A stretch of DNA of 64,000 bases, taken from contig RSEF01000001.1 of the NCBI GenBank assembly GCA_003993805.1, positions 71,847,046 through 71,911,045 on the forward strand, read 5' to 3'. The notes under the pieces were generated by a model. It was not told the DNA's origin, did not search any database, and saw only the letters and a program-made list of their open reading frames with translations. The position numbers and the translations under genes were made by a program. Shown here in pieces: positions 11,129 to 22,625 of this stretch. Source of the DNA: Himantopus leucocephalus (lineage: Eukaryota; Chordata; Aves; Charadriiformes; Recurvirostridae). The stretch's first letter is position 1. Each line of letters begins with the position of its first letter.

Positions 11129-14100
11129 TGTTAAGCACACTAACTTAACTCAGATATACTGGCTTCCTCTGGTTGACTGCATCATCATAGACTGCGGCTG
11201 GATAAACTTATTTAACAAGCAGATAGACACATCAGGTCTGATTTCAGTGGGTTTAGATCAGATGCATGAGGGCAGAACTCATGAAGGAAATTTTTTCCCA
11301 TTAATTCCTGGGGCCAATATTCAGCAGTTGAGAATGACAGGGAAATCTAGGAGAAAATATGACTTCTAGGAAGTGAATATGGGAACATAATGTGACTTTT
11401 TTTTAGAAGACGATATATTGATCCCATGGTAAAACTCTACTGACATAAATAAGAACAAAATTTTGTTTCTCATTGTTATGGAGGATGTGACCTGTATTCC
11501 AGGATATTTAACATAACCTACTGAAATAGTTGTTTGGAACAGAAATAGGAATCCCTATTTCCCTTATTAGAGTTCAGAGCCTTAACTATGGGGCCAGAGG
11601 GAGATTAAATCAATGCAGTCCCTCTTTCCCCTCTTTGGTCCAATGAATATTTAATAATTTCAAGCAAAGGAGAACAGTTTTGATGTGGAGAAAAAAAGGT
11701 CTTGTCTCAGGACACTGCATAGCTTGGTCATTACCCAACTGAGACGGGTGGAGATTTAAGTGAGCGTTAGACCTATTTTTTCCCCACAGGCTGCTAGTCT
11801 CTGAACTACCAGGAAAAAAACTGAGGAGCCAACAGCATATGTTCCTTTGGTGTCTCGGGCAGAGCTTGACTCTCTAGCATAATCTGAACAATTTCTAAGG
11901 AATGAAGCCCTTGGGATGAGGCAACCAGAAGAGCGCCTCTCCTATAATTCCAGTAAGGCTCAGTTGTGTTCAGCCCTGGGATGCTTCTGGTCGTGCTGCA
12001 AGCAGAACTTCAGCATCAGCAGCTTTGATACTCCAGGGTGAGGAAGCAGATAAACAGGATTTGAAGAATCTAATTTTTGATGGCAGACATCCTAAAGCAT
12101 GAATACCTCCCTTGCTTGAGCTTGCATCCCCTCAGTTCACTTATCTGTGAAATGAGGATTATTTCCTGCTTTTGAAAAAAAGCCATGAATGTTTTAATGT
12201 GTTTATTTAGCTATTTACTTTTAGCCTAGGGAAAAATTGAAAGAATTTTACTCAGAACTCTTGATCTTGCCTTTTCATGCCTTCTTTTACTTCCATTTTT
12301 GCTTCTCTCAAGATAAATTGGTGTCATTTCACTTGTTTCTCTACTGGCAAAGACAAATTACATCATTTTCTTTTTATTTCTTTCCCTCTTTTTAGCCCAG
12401 AGAGATTCCCCAGCCTCTTAGTCAAATCATATTATTTGACTTTTTCTTTTTCCCGTATGCAGTATACCTATTAAGATACTTTCCAAAAGAGAATATGTTG
12501 TTATCTTTTCTTTCAAAAATTCAGCTTTAATTCAGATCTGTCTTAAAGTCGCTGTAAAGTTTCTGAATAACTTTAATATGCATTGACTTAGGACTTAAGA
12601 GACTAACCTCTCTCATAATTTACATCAGAATAACAGCAGTGTTAGCACTACTGATACACGCCAAAATTTGTACAGATAAAAATCTGTTTTCACTTATATC
12701 AGAAGACTTGTATCCTCTCTGCAGTGAAATGAACGCCTTCCATCTTTTTTTCTTTACTATGTTATCTTTTTCTCTACTTTTTCATGCTCTGGTTCTTCAT
12801 TTGCATACTACATTGTGGGGGTTTTTTACTTAACTTCTTTGCAAGCCTAAAACTGTGCATTTACCCCCAGTTGAATACAGGAAATAATTCAGTTGTAACC
12901 GTGTTTCAGCTAGGTTTGAGACTATTCCCCTGCCTCCTCCCCTAAACCTGCTGAGAATATGTCTATTCTATTTGTTGTGGAGGCTGCAAAGTGCTTCTTC
13001 ACAGCACGTTAAGAAGACCCTTAAGTTTCACACAGAGAGGTTACTTTTATGAGGAGTTTCAATTTGGTTTGTCTGCTACTTTTCACCATCGCTTGAAAAT
13101 GTGTTTATGCTCCTACACTACAAAAGGGCAATTCCAGCCAGTAAGAGAAAAGAACTAATATAATCAAATAAGACAATATATATTTGTGTATTCAGGTGTT
13201 TTTCACTGTTATCAAAAGACATAAAAGAGGCTGATTATCAGTTCTTAAAGGTAATGTGCTGGCTGATCCATTTGTTCGAGGGCTGGTACATCTGTGCCCT
13301 GCTGCTTTTCAAGCCAGGAATCACTGACTCTTCTTCATTCAAACTAGAGAGACTCATCATTCAGGTAATTAGAGCAGTAAATACTGTCCTGACTAGAGTG
13401 GGTAAGAAAAGCAAACAGGCAACTTTGGCTAGGAAGAAAATTAAACAGCCTTTTGAATTGCAGAATGTAATTAGACTCATTACGGCGTCATTAAAAACTA
13501 ATTGTACCTGACACATACTTAAAGTACTCATGTAACTAAAGTTGTTCAAAGATAAAGCCATGAATAGATTTCATCTGGATATCTTCAAAGCTTCTTGTAC
13601 TTCACACTACAATAGGATACTCTTCAGCCCCCTTTTTGTTGGTAGTGGTTTCCTGTTTAAAATAAAATCATTGCAAGCTAGGGTAGAAGGAATCACGGAA
13701 AGTTATTCAGATATTTTCCGTACTAAATTGAATTAGCTGTAATCAGCATGGTCTTGGTAGACATCAGCTCAGAATTTTGGAGAAAGAAGAACTTAACTTG
13801 CCTGGGGGCCAGGAGGATGTAGGTGAGCTCTTCTCTAATTAGAAACTAGTGAAATTTCTCACACATAATAAAATCTATAATAAGTATCTACTCATTTCCA
13901 GAGTTATTTTTCATAAAACTGGCAAATAAAAGCACATATATTAATGTAATATATACATAATAGATAGACTAATGATAACATGGGATTTTATAAATTTATA
14001 TCATGCCAATAACTTTAAATAATTTAATCCAGATGTCGATCTGGTCTTGAGTGGTATCTTGAGTCAGAGGCTGTGAGCTTTTAATCTTTGCTGATGCTCT

Positions 14101-15044
14101 CTGCATTCAGACAGCTTAGAAGCATTACATTTAAAATGGACTGCACAACCATTATAAAAGAACAATGTTTTCCACTCCAGTGCTGAAGCAGTTAATTCAT
14201 AGTGCTCACTAAATAAAAATCCTGCTCTGCAAGATTTCTGAAGGCACGCCTGTCCTTCCTTTCTTCCTTTACAAAGATGGATACCACATTTTCCTGTCAA
14301 GTATGTAGGTGGTGATGAACTCTGAAGTTAAGAGCCTGTAAGTCTACATGAAGGAGCTCCTGCAGGTTTTCTGTACATGGCTGTACATCAGGACACAGCT
14401 ACAGCTTGTGAAGTGGGTTCATCTCAGTGCTTCTGGGATCTTTCAAAGCCATGTATAGGCAGGGCAGAACTTGAAGACCCAATAATATATGCTTACAGCA
14501 GAATACTTCCCTCAAGAAACGTCTCAGCTTCCAATTCAAAACAAATACTGAACATCATCCCTTGCACAGTTGCAAGAGATGTCATAGTGAGAAGCACATC
14601 ATCTCCATTTGAGAGGAAGAGACAACCTTATTACTGACCCTTGGTGAAAAGCAAGGCCTCCAGAAGCACTCTAGAAGTATAGATCATTCAGAGGGAAATT
14701 AGGGAATGTATGAGACCTTCACCACTGGTAATTAAAACAAAGCCTCAAATAATCACGTCTCACATGTTTGTGGGATTGTTTGTTGGTTCCACGTTGTTTT
14801 TTCCTCTGCAACAGTTCCTCCTTTGCTGGAAAGAAAATAGCACAGAGAAGCAAAACAAGATTCAGCTTGCAAATTAGGCCAATCAGATGCACATGTCTGC
14901 TTAAACATAAACTCTTCAGATTCCACATGTACCAGCTCACTCTCCATTGATTATAATAGGAACTGCAGTGTATGCCCAAATGTTAACATTTTAATTTATG
15001 TATTTTAATTTGTGAGCTGAATCTCACCTGGAGTGTGTCAATAA
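11129..15044. other. non-coding stretch, no gene recognised; possible homeodomain-site cluster
   Basis: AT-rich sequence without a credible gene. Between about 13350 and 13515 there are several TAATTA or ATTA-type homeodomain cores in a stretch without simple repeats, which has the look of a conserved non-coding element. That is a guess from texture, since no alignment is available. A pyrimidine-rich patch lies at 12260-12460. Confidence 0.4.
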
Positions 15045-16355
15045 GAGGCAGAAGAAGATCTGGGGATCAGGCCCAGTCAGCACGGGTTCATGAAAGGCGG
15101 GTCCTGCTTGACTAACCTGATCTTCTTCTATGACAAGGTGACCCACTTAGTGGATGAGGGAAAGGATGTGGATGTTGTCTACCTGGACTTTAGTAAAGCA
15201 TTTGACACCTTTTCCCACAACATTCTTCTGCAGAAACTGGCTGCTCATGGCTTGGATGGGTGTACTCTTTGCTGGGTAAAAGACTGGCTGGATGGCTGGG
15301 CCCAAAGAGTGGTGGTGAACAGAGTTAAATCCATCTGGCCGCTGGTCACAAGTGATGTTCCCCAAGGCTCAGCATTGGGGCCAGTTTTGTTTAATATCTA
15401 TATCAATGATCTGGATGAGGGGATTGAGGGCACCCTCAGTAAGTTTGCAGATGACACCAAGTTGGGCAGGAGTGTTGATCTGCTTGAGGGTAGGAAGGCT
15501 TTACAGAGGGATCTGGACAGGCTGGATCAATGGGCCGAGGCCAATGGTATAAGATTCAACAAGGCCAAGTGCCGGGCCCTGACCTTGGGTCACAACAACC
15601 CCATGCAGCGCTACAGGCTTGGGGAAGTGTGTCTGGAAAGCTGCGTGGCAGAAAAGGACCTCAGGATGTTGGTCAACAGCCAGCTGAATATGAGCCAGAA
15701 GTGTGTCCAGGTGGCCAAGAAGGCCAATAGCATCCTGGCTTGTAATGGCCAGCAGGACTGGAGAAGTGATTGTCCCCCTGTACTCAGCACTGGTGAAGCC
15801 GCACCTCGAGTACTGTGTTCAGTGTTGGGCCCCTCACTACAGACCTTGAATACTGTGTTCAGTTTTGGGCCCCTCATTACAAGAAAGACACTGAGGTGCT
15901 GGAGCATGGCCAGAAAAGGGCAATGAAGCTGGTGAGGGGTCTAGAGAACAAGACTTATGAGGAGCAGCTGAGGGAAGTGGAGTTGTTCAACCTGGAGAAA
16001 AGGACGCTCAGGAGAGACATCACTCTCTATAACTACCTGAAAGGAGCTTTTAGTGAGGTCGGGATCAGTCTCTTCTACCCTGTAACGAGTGATAGGACAA
16101 GAGGAAATGGCCTCAAGTTGCACCAGGGGAGCTTTAGATTGAATATTAGGAAACATTTCTTCACCAAAAGGGTCATCAAGCATTGGAACAGGCTGCCCAG
16201 GGAAGAGCTTGAGTCATCATCCCTGGAGGTATTTAAAAGACATGTAGGCATGGCTCTTAGAGACATGGTTTAGTGGTGGACTTGGCAGTGTTAGGTTAAC
16301 AGTTAGACTCTGTGATCTTAAAGGTCATTTCCAAGCTAAATTAGTCTATGAAATA
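15045..16355 (+). mobile_element. CR1 LINE, 5'-truncated copy
   Basis: A 1.3-kb, 5'-truncated chicken-repeat-1 non-LTR retrotransposon. It begins inside ORF2, in the region just before the reverse transcriptase palm, and runs through the end of ORF2 into the CR1 3' UTR. The 3' UTR shows the usual 'tggacttggcagtgttaggtt' type block followed by 'gatcttaaaggtc', and ends near 16352 with a decayed form of the ATTCTATG-type terminal repeat. 5' truncation and lack of a target-site duplication are normal for CR1. It is much better preserved than the fragments at 10.1 kb and 22.8 kb, so it is a younger insertion. It is inactive (see the ORF2 remnant). Confidence 0.95.
15057..16273 (+). pseudogene. 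CR1 ORF2 reverse transcriptase remnant, frameshifted
   Basis: Homology starts at 15057 and the first in-frame ATG is at 15090. In that frame, counted from the ATG, motif A reads YLDFSKAFD (residues 31-39), motif B reads PQGSALGP (91-98), and motif C is FADD (119-122), so the catalytic aspartates of the palm are still present. The frame loses homology after about 15740, where roughly a dozen bases usual in CR1 are missing, and stops at 15926. The thumb and C-terminal part continue in another frame from about 15844 ([14 protein letters not shown]) to the stop at 16273 (ending ALRDMV), the normal CR1 ORF2 end. A tandem duplication (15804-15840 and 15844-15880, 40-base period) lies near the switch. 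The N-terminal endonuclease is absent through truncation. No active protein is possible. Confidence 0.93.
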
Positions 16356-17829
16356 GAGATATTATCTTTTCTCTCTCCCCTTCCCCCATGAAGTTTCCTG
16401 ACAGCCTCACACGTGGCGTATCACAGTATGATACTGTATGTACAGCATAAAACAGACCTTTTAGATTCAGAAGTGTCCAAAACTATGCTGTGAAATGAAC
16501 TGGGAATCATGAAACAACCTCACCATGGCTTTCAGGAGCTACTGATAAACTGACAAAACCCCATACTTCTGAAATAAATTGATAGTATCATTAGAGCTCT
16601 GGAAATCTCAATTTCAGCGTGCACAGCTACTGTTAATTTTGCTCGTGCTAAATTTTTTTTTTTTATTCAAACTACAGTGTCAGAATGGGATTTTGATACA
16701 TCTTTTTTTAAAATGTATGCAAGTAAAACACATCTGTGTTTTGTGGTTTTTTTTTTGTTATATACTTGTCTGGCAATGGTTTATAAAAACAGAACCTATA
16801 ACAACAATACCTCAGCTGAATGATTGATTACCTTTATTGACTAGAATTTAGGAGAAATAACAACTGATACAAAATTCATCATTTATAGTGATTATATTGT
16901 CCCTGGGAAAAATTAGCTTGCTAAATAATGACTGACTGAAAGTGTTCTTTCTGCCTTTCTGTCATTTTTAAGGCTTAAAATGTAATCATTATTAACCTCT
17001 TACACTAACAAGCAAAGCAATCTGGATACTCTTCACAATGATGCGATTTGCCTCAATAACAAAGAACAAAAAAGCACAGATATAGGAAACCATTTAAAAG
17101 AGACAAAACACACCAGAGTTTTTGCATGTTTTTCAGCTGAGTTGCAGAACTATCTCTAACAGTTAATTTTCCTTTGCACTAACTCCTAAGCAGTATGTGC
17201 TAGGGCTAGGGGGAGCTTAAAGATTGATTCATGTACAAGTTGTAACACTTCATAATAATGTTAAGTCTGTGGAAAAGAAAAAAAGGGTTGCATGAAAACC
17301 CTGAGAGGACGGTGCTCTGTGTTCCTCTTATACACAAGCTTTTAACTAAAATTGACCTGTTGCTTTGCCCCCATGGTGAAAGTAGAAATAAAAAGTCATT
17401 CTGACATGTTACACAGTAACCTAACACTTTCCAGGAATGCAGCTGCTTGGGTCTTTGAGTCAGGAACATATTTTCAAAGGCCACTTAGTGTGTTACTAAA
17501 GCAACAGCTGGACTTGGTGTTGAGGGCTGTCCATAAAAATAAGACTTTGGCCTTCTTGATAAAGATGCAGGGAAGAAACCTCTCACCGTGGCTGCTCTCA
17601 TGGGAGTCATTTAATGCCATGACCCATGTCTGACAGGCAAAACCAACTCAGGACTTTATGTGCTGGAGACATCCCATCTGATCAGCCAGCTAATAAATTT
17701 ACACCATGTCATTTATACACACCTAGTTACATCCCAACATCCAGGCATCAGTGTTCACATGAAGACCAGACCCTCACAGCTCCTTCACCCAGGGCACTCC
17801 TGAGATGGTGACAACTTTCTGTACTGGCC
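16356..17829. other. no gene recognised
   Basis: AT-rich sequence with T runs at about 16655-16672 and 16746-16757. The ORFs here are short and overlap on both strands. I see no RNA gene or repeat family. Confidence 0.45.
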
Positions 17830-18097
17830 AGTTTGTCTTAAACTCATTGACATAGTGGAGAGAGGCTAAACTCTGGACCNAGTTTGTCTTAAACTCATTG
17901 ACATTGTGGAGAGAGGCTAAACTCTGGACCCTGTATCACTGTGGACCCCATGCAGAGGATTAGCTCCAGCTGCCAGCTGTTCTGTGCTGNTTTGTCTTAA
18001 ACTCATTGACATAGTGGAGAGAGGCTAAACTCTGGACCCTGTATCACTGCGGACCCCATGCAGAGGATTAGCTCCAGCTGCCAGCTGTTCTGTGCTG
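17830..18097 (+). repeat. N-joined triplicated segment, probable assembly artefact
   Basis: Three copies of one sequence are separated by single Ns at 17880 and 17990: copy A 17830-17879 (50 bases), copy B 17881-17989 (109) and copy C 17991-18097 (107). A and C share 'gacatagtgg' whereas B has 'gacattgtgg'; B and C also differ at one later base. The middle copy therefore looks like an alternative-haplotype or error-bearing contig placed between two parts of the primary sequence, not a true tandem repeat. Confidence 0.85.
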
Positions 18098-18720
18098 TTG
18101 TTACTTTTAGAGAAAGAAAATTATTTCTCATTTTGTTTCAGTTCAAGTCTGTAGCCAGTATTGGTTGCAAGTGAGTTACACTAGGAAAAATAAGGGTTGA
18201 CTGGGACCCATTTTTTTCTACTATTCATTTTCCAACCAGCCAGCCCCTACCTTTACGGTGTTTTAAAAATGTGTTCCAGCTATGATTAAAGGTTTCTTTG
18301 TTTTGCCTTTCAATTATGTCTCTGCAAGACCATAAATGCTTTTATATGAGAATTGTAAAGCATTGAGCATGCATCTGGTTTTAAGCTTGGGAACTATTAC
18401 AGTCATTAGCTGCTTCTATAATTTGCCCTTTTTATACTAATACTTTCTCAGCTTGAAGGGCATATTGCTTATATATTGTTTCTTTGTGCTTCCATGTCTC
18501 ATTTACCCAGAGTGGCACAGCAGGTTCGCTAAATCCTTTGCTAAAGGATTAGACAGACAACGGCCAGGATACTTCTCCCATCTCTATTTTCTGTAAATTT
18601 TCACAGATATAAATGAAATATTTAAGTTCACAGAATAAGTAAAGCATACTAAATAAAAAAATATAATTTAATTGATAAAAGTTGAAGCTATATATCTGTA
18701 TATGATGTATATAATATATT
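18098..18720. other. no gene recognised; AT-rich low complexity at right end
   Basis: A small foldback lies at 18532-18550 (AATCCTTT, three-base loop, AAAGGATT). From about 18595 to 18720 the sequence is nearly pure A/T. Confidence 0.45.
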
Positions 18721-18984
18721 GCCTCTTTTTCTTTTACTCTTTTCTTTTCTGCTTTTTATTAGGACCAGTGTGGTTTATTGCAAATCCAGCTCCCACAAGC
18801 AGATAAAGCAGCGATTGGCATCAGCCTATGGGCAGATTGTAAAGTTCCAAGTATAACATTTTATGTACATGTAAACCGTGTTTCTGAACCAAAGGTGTCC
18901 TCACAAAACTGCCCCTCCTCAGCAGTACTCAGACCACCAAATCCGTTCTTTAACAAGAACAGATTTGACGCAGAGAAAAGCTGA
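18721..18984 (+). other. candidate exon after a strong splice acceptor
   Basis: A pyrimidine tract of roughly 40 bases (18721-18759) ends in TTATTAG, with the AG at 18761-18762. This is an excellent 3' splice site on the + strand. The sequence that follows is open to the stop at 18984 in the frame starting GAC at 18763, and for 30 codons in a second frame. Possible donors are GTAAAG near 18839 and GTGTCC near 18895. I recognise no protein family in either frame. It could equally be a chance acceptor beside AT-rich sequence. Confidence 0.2.
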
Positions 18985-19299
18985 TTTTTTTTTTCTTTCT
19001 TCTTTTAACACATCCTTCTAGTCAGGACATCGTTGAACAGAGGGAGGCCTTCTACGAGAAAAAAAAACATGCTGTATGACTGAGGAAAAGATTTTCATTA
19101 GATCACCTGTAGCAGTATCAGGCCATCACTTTTAACACAACAATGGCAGTTGTGTTCTTATTCTCACAAGGTGAGACATATGCCACATGTTTCCATATTG
19201 CTCTGCGGTTGGCTGCCTGCCATTTTCTGAAACTGTCCTACCCGCGTGATCTCAGAACGACCTCTGATTAGCTGCTTACTGCCTTTTGACTAGGAAGCG

Positions 19300-19440
19300 C
19301 TCATATATAAAAATATATACATTTCATATATGTGTGTATGTGTGAATTACTCATTGATACAAAGATATATGTTATATACATTTATATATGTTATGTCATA
19401 AAAATATATACATATATAAAGAAATAGAAGTTAAATATAT
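19300..19440. repeat. AT-rich low-complexity tract, TA/TATG-type
   Basis: Repeated ATATATA and TATG units such as 'atatatgtgtgtatgtgtg'. A degenerate microsatellite. Confidence 0.8.
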
Positions 19441-19549
19441 GCAGCCAAAAAAGTGTTAAATACTGTGTGTACAATATTCTTTAATAATAACAAATAATTA
19501 AATTTCAAATGATAATAGAAAATAACTAAACAAAAGTAAAAGGCGGCTT

Positions 19550-20192
19550 TGTAGCCCCGCCAAGGGCCACTGGACAAGCCCCTCCAAGGCCGCTGGACAA
19601 GCCCTGGCGTGCTTGGGGTGGGGGAAGTTCAGAAAGACGGCGAGGGGCAGCAAAGGGCTGGGGGACAGGAATGAGCTAGAACATGCCCTAGGGCTATGGA
19701 CACATGCCTGGAGGCCACCAAGGGCCCCTGAGGACAGATGCATCCTGTGGGCTGCACTGAGAGGCCCCACGTATGGGAGCCTGAGCCCAACAGGACGACA
19801 CAGCGGTGTTAGGCGGGCAGCCTCTGGGCTGGGCTCCCACTGCTCTCTGCTGTGGGGGAGCTCACACCTAGCAGGAAGACCATCACAGGGTGCAGGTTTG
19901 TGCCAGGTGTGTTTCCTTATCCTTGGGCTGATGACCTTACAGAAAGTTTCAAAATTCTCCAACTGACTGACTGAGGAGGGAGAAGAGGGAAATGTGCCCT
20001 GGTCCATTGTTCCCTTTTCTGCCCCATCCCGCAGCAGTGAGAGAAGGAACAGGTGCAGAAGGAACAGCACTGCTTGATGGAAAAAGGAAAAAGGCTGGAG
20101 AAGCCTGATCAGCAACCAATACCCCCATATCCTGTTAATAAAGTTCCTCAATGCATAAGTTAAATTGTCTGTCCAGTGTTTCATTTCTTACA
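19550..20192 (+). mobile_element. GC-rich LTR-like insertion, probable solo LTR
   Basis: A sharply bounded GC-rich island of about 640 bases in AT-rich surroundings. It starts TGTA and ends TACA, the inverted ends expected of an LTR. AATAAA at 20137-20142 is followed by about 50 bases to the end, which fits an R-U5 layout in the + orientation. Near the left end a 24-base unit is imperfectly duplicated (about 19560-19605). I found no target-site duplication at these edges, so the true ends may differ by a few bases. The 228-codon minus-strand frame crossing it lacks any domain and is treated as spurious. The alternative is another GC-rich interspersed repeat. Confidence 0.45.
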
Positions 20193-21365
20193 TGGGTATG
20201 GTAGCAGTCTGTCAGTAAATGTGTCTATGCCACTGCTTCACTTAAAAGCCATTTATTGTGCCCCTGGTGGGGTGGGAAGCTTTGGCAGTGGAAATCCCCT
20301 TTCTGAAGCCACCAAAAGCTGAATTGCTGGTTTGAACAGAAACCAAGTTGTAACCTGACTTGCAAACCAAGATGCTTGCAAGTTACAGAAGGCGGCAAGA
20401 AAGAGCTTTGAAAGAAACGAGGACTACAATTGAATATAAGATTGAATTATTCTCCTCAGTAATTATTGATATTTTTGCTGTATTCAGAACCATTGAAACT
20501 ATTTGCTTAAATACTATAATTCTTTTGTTTCCTTTTTTTTACATGCTAATGGTCATGTAAAAAAATTATTTTACCAGATTAAAAATTATCAATGAATATT
20601 TTTTCCTTGTCAAAAGATGGAAAAATAAGATTTCTTTAAAGTGATTTTGTCCTGGAACATTTTTGATTAAACATATACCTAATTATGACTTTATGGTCCT
20701 ACTGAAATTAGTTATGAGGGCCCCTAGCTCATCAAATGAGCACAGATTATTCTTTACCATAATACCATGTCTTGAGAACGTCATATACGAATATGCTTCC
20801 AGGCTATTAAACAGTTTGAACTTCCTACAGGATATTTCGGTTGCTATGCAGTTTATTCTTAAGTATTTTTTCCATTCTTAGAATTTTGTGTCCTTAAGTA
20901 AGTATCTTGTCTACCTGATTCTCGCACAGGTCAGTTTTCTATTGAACATCCTGACTTTCTCATAACAGTGATTTGTGGAACTGAACTTATTAACTATCTG
21001 GCGTTGATCACTGCACCGCTAATCTCAGGAGGGAGTCAGCTGCTGCTCTCAACTATAAATGCTGAATAGAGAAGCTGGATCAAGGTTCTCATCTGATGTC
21101 AGCTAACATCTCTATTATAACCAATAAAGTTCTGATTATCCAGGAGGTAGCCCTTGATGAATATGTAGCAGGACAGTCAATGAAAGAATATTATAACAAC
21201 ACACAGAAAGAGTATTTAGAATATTAATTAAAAGCAAAAGAAAATCTTTTTTCCATTACTCAACTGATTTCTTTCTGTCTGTCCCATCAATGACAAGTGT
21301 CTCTTGTCCTTTCTTGCAAACATTTTTCCAGTTTGTCATGGATAAAAAAGGATTATGTAAGGGGA
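20193..21365. other. no gene recognised
   Basis: AT-rich sequence with no credible ORF and no repeat family seen. A TAAA/TTTA-rich inverted motif lies near 20557-20575. Confidence 0.45.
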
Positions 21366-21935
21366 TGTCGTGGTTTAACCCCAGCCAGCAACTAGGACCA
21401 TGCAGCTGCTCACTCACTCCCCCTATGGTGGGATGAGGGAGAGAATTGGAAGACTAAATATGAGAAAACTCATGGGTTGAGATAAAGACAGTTTAATAAG
21501 TAAGGCAAAAGCCGCACACGCAAGCAAAGTAAAACAAGGAATCCATTCATTACTTCCCATCAGCAGGCAGGTGTTCAGCCATCTCCAGGAAAGCAGGGCT
21601 CCATCATGCTTAATGGTTACTTGGGAAGACAAATGCCATCACTCTGAATGTCCTCTCACTTCCTTCTTCTTCCCCCACCTTTATATGCCGAGCATGACAT
21701 CATATGTTATGGTCAGTTGGGGTCAGCTGTCCCAGCTGTGCCTCCTCCCAACTTTTTGTGCACTCCCAGCCTACTCACTGGTGGGGTGGTGTGAGGAGCA
21801 GAAAAGGACTTGACTGCGTAACAACAACCAAAGCATTAGTGTGTTATCAACACTATTCTCATCCCAAATCCAAAACATAGCACTATACCAGCTGCTATCA
21901 AGGAAGTCAACTCTATCCCAGCCAAAACCATGACA
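21366..21935 (-). mobile_element. solo LTR of an avian endogenous retrovirus
   Basis: A complete LTR of 570 bases, reading TGTCGTGG at the left edge and ending CATGACA at the right, so it has TGTC/GACA inverted ends. On the minus strand there is a TATA-like CATATAAA (complement of the 'tttatatg' near 21680-21690) and, downstream, ATTAAA (complement of 'tttaat' near 21492-21498) as polyadenylation signal. The sense strand is therefore minus. The flanking five bases are GGGGA on the left and GAGGA on the right, a target-site duplication with one mismatch. No internal retroviral genes adjoin. It is the better preserved relative of the LTR at 422-984, 20 kb away in the same orientation; the intervening DNA is not proviral, so they are independent insertions. 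Confidence 0.9.
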
Positions 21936-22188
21936 GAGGAATAATGGAGAATAAGAAAGTGGAAAGATACACCACAAAGCTCGGCAGAATCCAATATAAT
22001 AGAGATAGAGAGCATGAAGTCTGGATCAGATTAGAATTTATTGGTAAAATGATTGTATAGAAGTAAGTGAACTATGACATTCATTTGTAGTTTTGGTGTA
22101 ATTCTGAGCCAGGGAAGTAGAAAGTTTACAATCCTGTGTTGCCAAAATACTGAGGGGCAACACCAGAAGCTTAGGAGACTTTTGAGAA
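21936..22188. other. no gene recognised, left flank of gap
   Basis: Unique-looking AT-rich sequence running into the gap. Confidence 0.4.
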
Positions 22189-22288
22189 NNNNNNNNNNNN
22201 NNNNNNNNNNNNNNNNNNNNNNNNNNNNNNNNNNNNNNNNNNNNNNNNNNNNNNNNNNNNNNNNNNNNNNNNNNNNNNNNNNNNNNNN
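22189..22288. other. assembly gap of 100 N
   Basis: Exactly 100 Ns, the usual placeholder for a gap of unknown size. It abuts a CR1 fragment, so a repeat probably stopped the assembly. Confidence 0.98.
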
Positions 22289-22361
22289 AGGACCCTACAC
22301 TTGCCTTTGTTGAATTTCATTAGGTTCCTCTTCACCCAACTCTCTAGCCTGTGTCTAGGGT
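22289..22361 (-). mobile_element. CR1 ORF2 fragment cut by the gap
   Basis: Read on the minus strand, this encodes the CR1 segment just after the FADD motif: a tryptophan-rich RLESWAE-like stretch, then NLMKFNKGKC-like, then RVL (here 'agagagttgggtgaagagg' and onwards). Homology runs straight into the gap and fades after about 22361. The rest of this element probably lies inside the gap. Confidence 0.8.
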
Positions 22362-22485
22362 CTGAGGGTCCTTGTTAAAGAAAGACCTTTACAGCATCCC
22401 CAGTTCCACCTAGTTTGAAGATGAGCAGAGGTCTGCTGGCACCAAAGGTTAAAGATTACTTGAGCCTGGATAAAAATGTACTGCT

Positions 22486-22625
22486 CTACAGAACCGCAGA
22501 ATAGTTGAGGTGGGAAGGGACCTCTGGAAAATGTCTAGTCCAACCCCATCACTCACAGCAGGGACAGCTAGAGCACGTTACCCAGCACTTTTGCCAGTCC
22601 TTATCTCAGAGGAACTCTAGTCCAT
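22486..22625 (-). mobile_element. CR1 3' end remnant
   Basis: The plus strand reads 'cagaatagttgaggtggg', 'aagggacctctgg', then 'tctagtccaacccca', the classic antisense CR1 3' end. The right limit is uncertain. It lies in the wrong order to join with the piece at 22289-22361, so it is a separate insertion. Confidence 0.85.

Noticed and set aside
19498..20184. 228-codon minus-strand open frame
   Set aside because: It crosses the GC-rich LTR-like insertion and its AT-rich edge. Stop codons are rare in such GC-rich DNA, the composition is low in information and no domain is seen.
422..21935. The two LTRs as ends of a single provirus
   Set aside because: The 20 kb between them hold a CR1 element and AT-rich host-like DNA but no retroviral genes, and the LTRs differ greatly in decay.
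22289..22625. The two CR1 pieces right of the gap as one element
   Set aside because: Both are minus strand, but the ORF2 piece lies left of the 3' end, the wrong order for a single minus-strand copy.
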